From positions 186,001-250,000 of the forward strand of contig NZ_JABFCN010000009.1 of NCBI RefSeq assembly GCF_013087515.1: a DNA stretch of 64,000 nt, read 5' to 3'. The notes beneath the pieces are model-generated. The model saw nothing but the letters and a program-made list of their open reading frames with translations, was not told where the DNA came from and made no database searches. Made by a program: the position numbers and the translations under genes. How positions within the stretch are numbered: position 1 is the stretch's first letter; each line of letters opens with the position of its first letter. Source of the stretch: Rhizobium sophorae. GTDB taxonomy: Bacteria > Pseudomonadota > Alphaproteobacteria > Rhizobiales > Rhizobiaceae. This document shows positions 61,008 to 64,000 of this stretch, in pieces.

Positions 61008-61042
61008 GTTAAGCCCGACGACATGTTATCGTCGGGCTTAAC
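61008..61042 (-). terminator. 14-bp perfect hairpin at the end of the ubiquitin-like operon
   Basis: GTTAAGCCCGACGA (61008-61021) and TCGTCGGGCTTAAC (61029-61042) pair perfectly with a 7-base loop. On the minus strand the hairpin starts 2 bases after the stop of the DUF6527 gene. No clear T-run follows, so it may also stabilise the transcript end. Confidence 0.6.
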
Positions 61043-61044
61043 CG

Positions 61045-61482
61045 TCACGATCTGCCGGATATCCAGTCCCAGACCCGCCGCCAGAAGCCTGGTGCCACCT
61101 TGATAGAAGCAGGCTGAACAGAAGGCTCGACCTTTGGCGTCTGCCCGTAGAAATGCGCTTTCGCGGCGCGATCACGCCGCCGCTCGGCTTCGACCTGCTC
61201 GTCACTCCAAGGACCGGCTTCAATCACCTTACCGCAGTCGATCACATAATGTGATCGGCACTTCAAGGTCCAATTGCCAATCGACGGACGAAGCGAGATG
61301 GTCTCGCCGTCAAACGTCATTTTCCAGTCCGTCGGCGTGAAGGGCGTGACGACCTCCTCCCCGCAACCGCAGCAGCAACTGTGGGCCGATGTTGCATATT
61401 CCGTCGACACATAGAGAACGCCTGGCTCCAGGCGCTCGGGGATGTGTTCGACGAAACGATGATAGAGTCGCTTGTGCCGCAT
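61045..61482 (-). CDS. DUF6527 family protein of the ubiquitin-like operon
   Basis: A 145-residue protein (MRHKRLYHRFVEHIPERLEPG). It has the DUF6527 hallmarks: a cysteine cluster HSCCCGCG (His34, Cys36-38, Cys40), LRPSIGNW, KCRSHY (Cys75, His78) and DCGK (Cys83), which suggest a metal site or a catalytic Cys/Ser-His arrangement. In sequence surveys this family travels with bacterial polyubiquitin-like and E1 genes. Its biochemical role is not known to me; a peptidase or ligase-like role has been considered. Its ATG overlaps the E1 stop (TAATG), so it is translationally coupled. Confidence 0.85.
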   Translation of the reverse strand: MRHKRLYHRFVEHIPERLEPGVLYVSTEYATSAHSCCCGCGEEVVTPFTPTDWKMTFDGETISLRPSIGNWTLKCRSHYVIDCGKVIEAGPWSDEQVEAERRRDRAAKAHFYGQTPKVEPSVQPASIKVAPGFWRRVWDWISGRS

Positions 61483-62654
61483 TACGCTAAGTCCCCGTTG
61501 ATCAGCATGTTGCCATCCGTGGTGTAAGTGCAGTGATGCTCGCGCTCGAGATCGCGATAGAACCCGCGGATCTTCTTCCACTTCACGACCGCGAGGATGG
61601 CATTCAGGGCGTTGAGATCCGCGACCTGAATATTGGACGCGTAGATGTCCTTGGCACCGCCGCCGCCGAATGAGATACGCTGCCGGGCGTGATCTCGCTT
61701 CTCCGGCGTGCTGGCAGTCACCCGCAGGATGCCGCCGAGCGAACCATCGTCGAGCTCAAGGCCCATGCCAACATCGACGAACGCGGCACCGATCGCCTCG
61801 AGCTTCTCCACGATCAACCGCTTCGCGTCACCCGCATCGAGGGACAGGAATGCGAAAGTGACGCCGTCAAGGAGGTGGATGTTGTCGGCGCCCAGCGCGA
61901 CGTCGTGCGCCACGATGTTCCGGTGCATCCGGCTGTAGATGCCCTTGAAGTATTCGACCTTCTTGGGCGCCTCTCGCAGTTCCTCCAGGCTCGGAGCACC
62001 CGGCGCGCGAAATGCGTTATGGGTCAGGAACTCGTCACTGTCGAAGAGGCGGATTTCGCGGACCGGCGTCTTGGCGACGAAGTCCAGAATGTAGCCGCCC
62101 GTGCCCCCGCCCCCAATGATGGCGACCCGCTCGTTGATGAGCCGCTCGGTCAGGACACCTATCCCGATGCGATCGGAAGCGGTCTCAACGTAGTTGAAGA
62201 CGCTATCTTCCTCTTGTTCCGGCTCGCGGAAAGTGCGAGCCGTCGTGCCGGGTTTCAGCACTGCGGCCGGACCCGCGATGATGTTCGCGTAGCTAGTCAT
62301 CTTGTGATGGTAGTCGGTGTACCCCCCATCCGGCTTGCTAGAGAATCTGTGCGTCGCTTTCAGGCCGTGGCCGAGATCGAAGGCGCCAGCGGCATGCGAA
62401 ATGCCCTGGATGCGCGAGCCATCGGCGTGGCAGGGGAAGTCGCCGTCCCAATGGACGACATGGGTGTCGGGCGTACGCGTGTGATCTCCGGCGAGCGTGA
62501 GGCTGGAGATAAGGGCGCCGATGCGCACCTCCCGGCGCGCGTCGACATAGGGCACCTCGCGCATGACGAGATACCCGCCCCGCTGCTGGACAAAGTAACC
62601 TTCGTCCAGCAGCCGCTTGAGGTCCGGATTACGACTGAACAGTGCGCGTGACAT
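61482..62654 (-). CDS. ThiF-type E1-like adenylyltransferase with N-terminal DUF6791
   Basis: A 390-residue protein (MSRALFSRNPDLKRLLDEGY). Residues about 1-155 form a DUF6791 domain with THVVHWDGDFPCHADG. Residues 165-390 are a ThiF/E1 adenylation domain: nucleotide loop IIGGGGTGGYIL (181-187 glycines), LFDSDEF, HNAFR (Asn213, Arg216) and FLSLDAGDAKR. It should adenylate the C-terminus of the ubiquitin-like protein encoded upstream. Only two cysteines occur, Cys75 and Cys375, so a thioester Cys in the usual place is doubtful. It overlaps the polyubiquitin gene by 26 bases and DUF6527 by 1 base. Confidence 0.9.
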   Translation of the reverse strand: MSRALFSRNPDLKRLLDEGYFVQQRGGYLVMREVPYVDARREVRIGALISSLTLAGDHTRTPDTHVVHWDGDFPCHADGSRIQGISHAAGAFDLGHGLKATHRFSSKPDGGYTDYHHKMTSYANIIAGPAAVLKPGTTARTFREPEQEEDSVFNYVETASDRIGIGVLTERLINERVAIIGGGGTGGYILDFVAKTPVREIRLFDSDEFLTHNAFRAPGAPSLEELREAPKKVEYFKGIYSRMHRNIVAHDVALGADNIHLLDGVTFAFLSLDAGDAKRLIVEKLEAIGAAFVDVGMGLELDDGSLGGILRVTASTPEKRDHARQRISFGGGGAKDIYASNIQVADLNALNAILAVVKWKKIRGFYRDLEREHHCTYTTDGNMLINGDLA

Positions 62655-63375
62655 TAAACACCGTGCCTTTCTTCTTGACATCAACAGAGCCGCCAGCACC
62701 GAGCTCACCAGCGTGCGGCGTCGATGCCGCGTGCCGGTAAGTCATCGAGAAGACGACGTTGGGTTCGTGCTGGCCCGGGAAGGCGAGTTGGACAATCTGC
62801 TCGAACGTGACCGTGCGGGCGTTCACCGTGCGCGGCCGCGAATTGACGATGATCTCGAACGTCAGCGGCGCGGTGATGAACCGCTCGATGCCTGGCTGGG
62901 CCAGATCGATCAGCTCGCCATGCTCGATCAGGCGATCTTCACCGCCGGGAACCTCGAGGAAGACGGCCTCCCCCTCGCCGGGCTTGGCGAGGCCATAAAG
63001 CACCGTGCCGCTGATGACGGGCTTGCCCCAGCGCAGCTCGTCGTCGTTGAGGGTCAGTTTGAAGTCGCGGTCGGTCTGGAAGGCGATGAAGCGCTCGGCG
63101 CCGCGCTCACGCAGGTCGAACGGCTCGTTGAGCCTCACATCCTCGAAATCGCCCGAGGGCAGGATCGCGACGAGGCTGTAACCGTCCCGCGGGTCGAGTG
63201 CCGCTACCTCCAGCAACTGGCGGCCGAGCGGCACGGGATCGCTCACCACGCGAGGCTGGAAGTTGAGATCGCCCTGCGCGAGGAGAAAGCGATACCCCCG
63301 CGCCGGACGCAACGCCCGGCCTTCGCGCAGGGCGTCGCCGAGATCGTCGTAATCAAGAAGTTCTTCGGTGTTCAT
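62629..63375 (-). CDS. Multiubiquitin (polyUbl) protein
   Basis: A 248-residue protein of three beta-grasp (ubiquitin-like) repeats, roughly residues 26-101, 103-168 and 171-248. The last repeat (FEIIVNSRPRTVNARTVTFEQIVQLAFPG ... GGSVDVKKKGTVFNVT) is the most recognisable multiubiquitin unit. The chain ends NVTRTVQS rather than with diglycine. In bacteria such proteins are encoded with E1-like and DUF6527 genes in putative ubiquitin-like conjugation systems, some of which act in phage defence. Here it is the first gene of that operon. Confidence 0.88.
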   Translation of the reverse strand: MNTEELLDYDDLGDALREGRALRPARGYRFLLAQGDLNFQPRVVSDPVPLGRQLLEVAALDPRDGYSLVAILPSGDFEDVRLNEPFDLRERGAERFIAFQTDRDFKLTLNDDELRWGKPVISGTVLYGLAKPGEGEAVFLEVPGGEDRLIEHGELIDLAQPGIERFITAPLTFEIIVNSRPRTVNARTVTFEQIVQLAFPGQHEPNVVFSMTYRHAASTPHAGELGAGGSVDVKKKGTVFNVTRTVQS

Positions 63376-63437
63376 AAGATTGGGTCCTTAGGTTCGGCCG
63401 AGGCGACGCCGCGGCTCTAAGGGTCCAATCGGAGCGA

Positions 63438-63449
63438 GGTCGGCCGACC
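63438..63449. promoter_or_regulatory. 12-bp palindrome before the polyUbl operon
   Basis: GGTCGGCCGACC is a perfect palindrome in the 81-base gap between the nuclease gene and the polyUbl gene, 63 bases before the latter. It could be an operator or part of a terminator for the upstream gene. Confidence 0.3.
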
Positions 63450-63456
63450 GGTAAGG

Positions 63457-64000
63457 TCAGGCGAACTTTTTTTTCAGGGGGCCATCCGGGGTCTGGCCGC
63501 AGATGAAGAAGGCCGGACAGTTCGGGCAGGTGCGCGACGAAACCTCGGCCGGAAACCGCCCCGCCCGGATGTCGCCGAGAAACTCAATGAGCTTGTCCTT
63601 GCGCCCCTTCAACTTCCGATCCGACAACGCGATAGTATGCGTCTCGCCGTCGGAAAGATGGACAAGCTCCGCGACAGCGCCGGGCAAGGCCTGCTGGACC
63701 GCCAGCATCAGGGCCGCCGCCCCGACATCCTCGCTCTCGGCCGGCCGCATATGGCCCGTGCGAATGTGACGTACGGCACGAACGCCGTCCGGCCGCACCA
63801 GCACCTCATCCGGCCGAACCACGATCTCCTCGCCGCCGAATTTGAGGCTAAGCGCAACGGGCGTCTCGACTGCCGCGCCAGCGCGGTTCGATAGGAAGAA
63901 GCGCAGCATCGCAAGGGCCAGATCGCGAAATTCCGCGCGATAGCCATGGTCGCCCAGACCCCGATCGGCAAGCGCCGCGTCGGTGTGATCCTCTAGGTCG
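63457..64000 (-). CDS. PD-(D/E)XK nuclease-type C-terminus, gene runs off the window
   Basis: The frame is open to the right edge. The 181 visible residues end in SSRTCPNCPAFFICG, a cysteine cluster like the Fe-S cluster end of Cas4/AddB-type PD-(D/E)XK nucleases, often fused to UvrD-like helicases. Upstream the visible part includes LALAMLRFF and a region with VLVRPDGVRAVRHIRTGHMRP, compatible with the nuclease core. The start and any helicase domain lie beyond base 64000. The gene is codirectional with the ubiquitin-like operon and ends 81 bases before it. Confidence 0.7.
   Translation of the reverse strand, partial: DLEDHTDAALADRGLGDHGYRAEFRDLALAMLRFFLSNRAGAAVETPVALSLKFGGEEIVVRPDEVLVRPDGVRAVRHIRTGHMRPAESEDVGAAALMLAVQQALPGAVAELVHLSDGETHTIALSDRKLKGRKDKLIEFLGDIRAGRFPAEVSSRTCPNCPAFFICGQTPDGPLKKKFA

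Noticed and set aside
61689-62651. 320-codon plus-strand frame over the E1-like gene
   Set aside because: Antisense shadow; the ThiF motifs on the minus strand are decisive.
1-64000. CRISPR arrays and rRNA genes
   Set aside because: No regularly spaced direct repeats and no rRNA-like sequence were seen.

Overview
The window is GC-rich DNA in compact polycistronic layout. Its conjugation genes are of the Trb type, with the accessory genes (CopG-like protein, TrbK-alt, DUF2274) usually seen in Alphaproteobacteria. The most likely source is an alphaproteobacterium (sphingomonad or rhizobial type, not resolved further), and the window lies in an integrative conjugative element or a plasmid-like island. 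I see no rRNA, tRNA, CRISPR array or intact transposase.

Layout. 1-1427: 3' end of traG and a CopG-like gene. 1503-12854: cargo placed between copG and trbB, made of a small lipoprotein, two xanthine dehydrogenase/isoquinoline oxidoreductase-type molybdenum hydroxylase operons with c-type cytochromes, an AraC regulator, and an NmrA/SDR/DUF1097 operon. 13187-22916: an uninterrupted trbBCDEJ-K-LFGI-DUF2274 mating-pair-formation operon, followed by a convergent LysR gene. 24160-41796: a run of small regulator-plus-enzyme modules (SDRs, epimerase, MarR, AraC, LysR, MFS, DUF2306, DUF2147, DUF1097), an XdhC gene with a nucleotidyltransferase broken by an amber codon, and a methyltransferase. 42483-46893: an RND efflux permease and its adaptor. 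47573-49746: a second AraC gene, paralogous to the one at 29684, and an SDR. 50034-59388: DedA plus methyltransferase, two TetR modules, and a Tat-exported aldo/keto reductase, intradiol dioxygenase and MBL hydrolase beside a LysR gene. 60271-64000: a different neighbourhood with an AlpA-like HTH gene, a bacterial ubiquitin-like operon (three-domain polyubiquitin, DUF6791-ThiF E1, DUF6527) and the C-terminal end of a PD-(D/E)XK nuclease that runs off the window.

How it fits together. The island appears to carry a redox and detoxification load: molybdenum hydroxylases, many NAD(P)-dependent reductases, efflux and exported oxidoreductases, nearly every unit with its own regulator. Five copies of one operator (ATGCC-N17-TGYCT) stand before leftward genes and may join several units into one AraC regulon. 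Decay is visible in several places: a degenerate molybdenum-hydroxylase active site, an amber-interrupted cofactor gene, a 39-base MFS stump, and methyltransferase, SDR and MarR remnants. The most unusual system is the ubiquitin-like operon at the right end.
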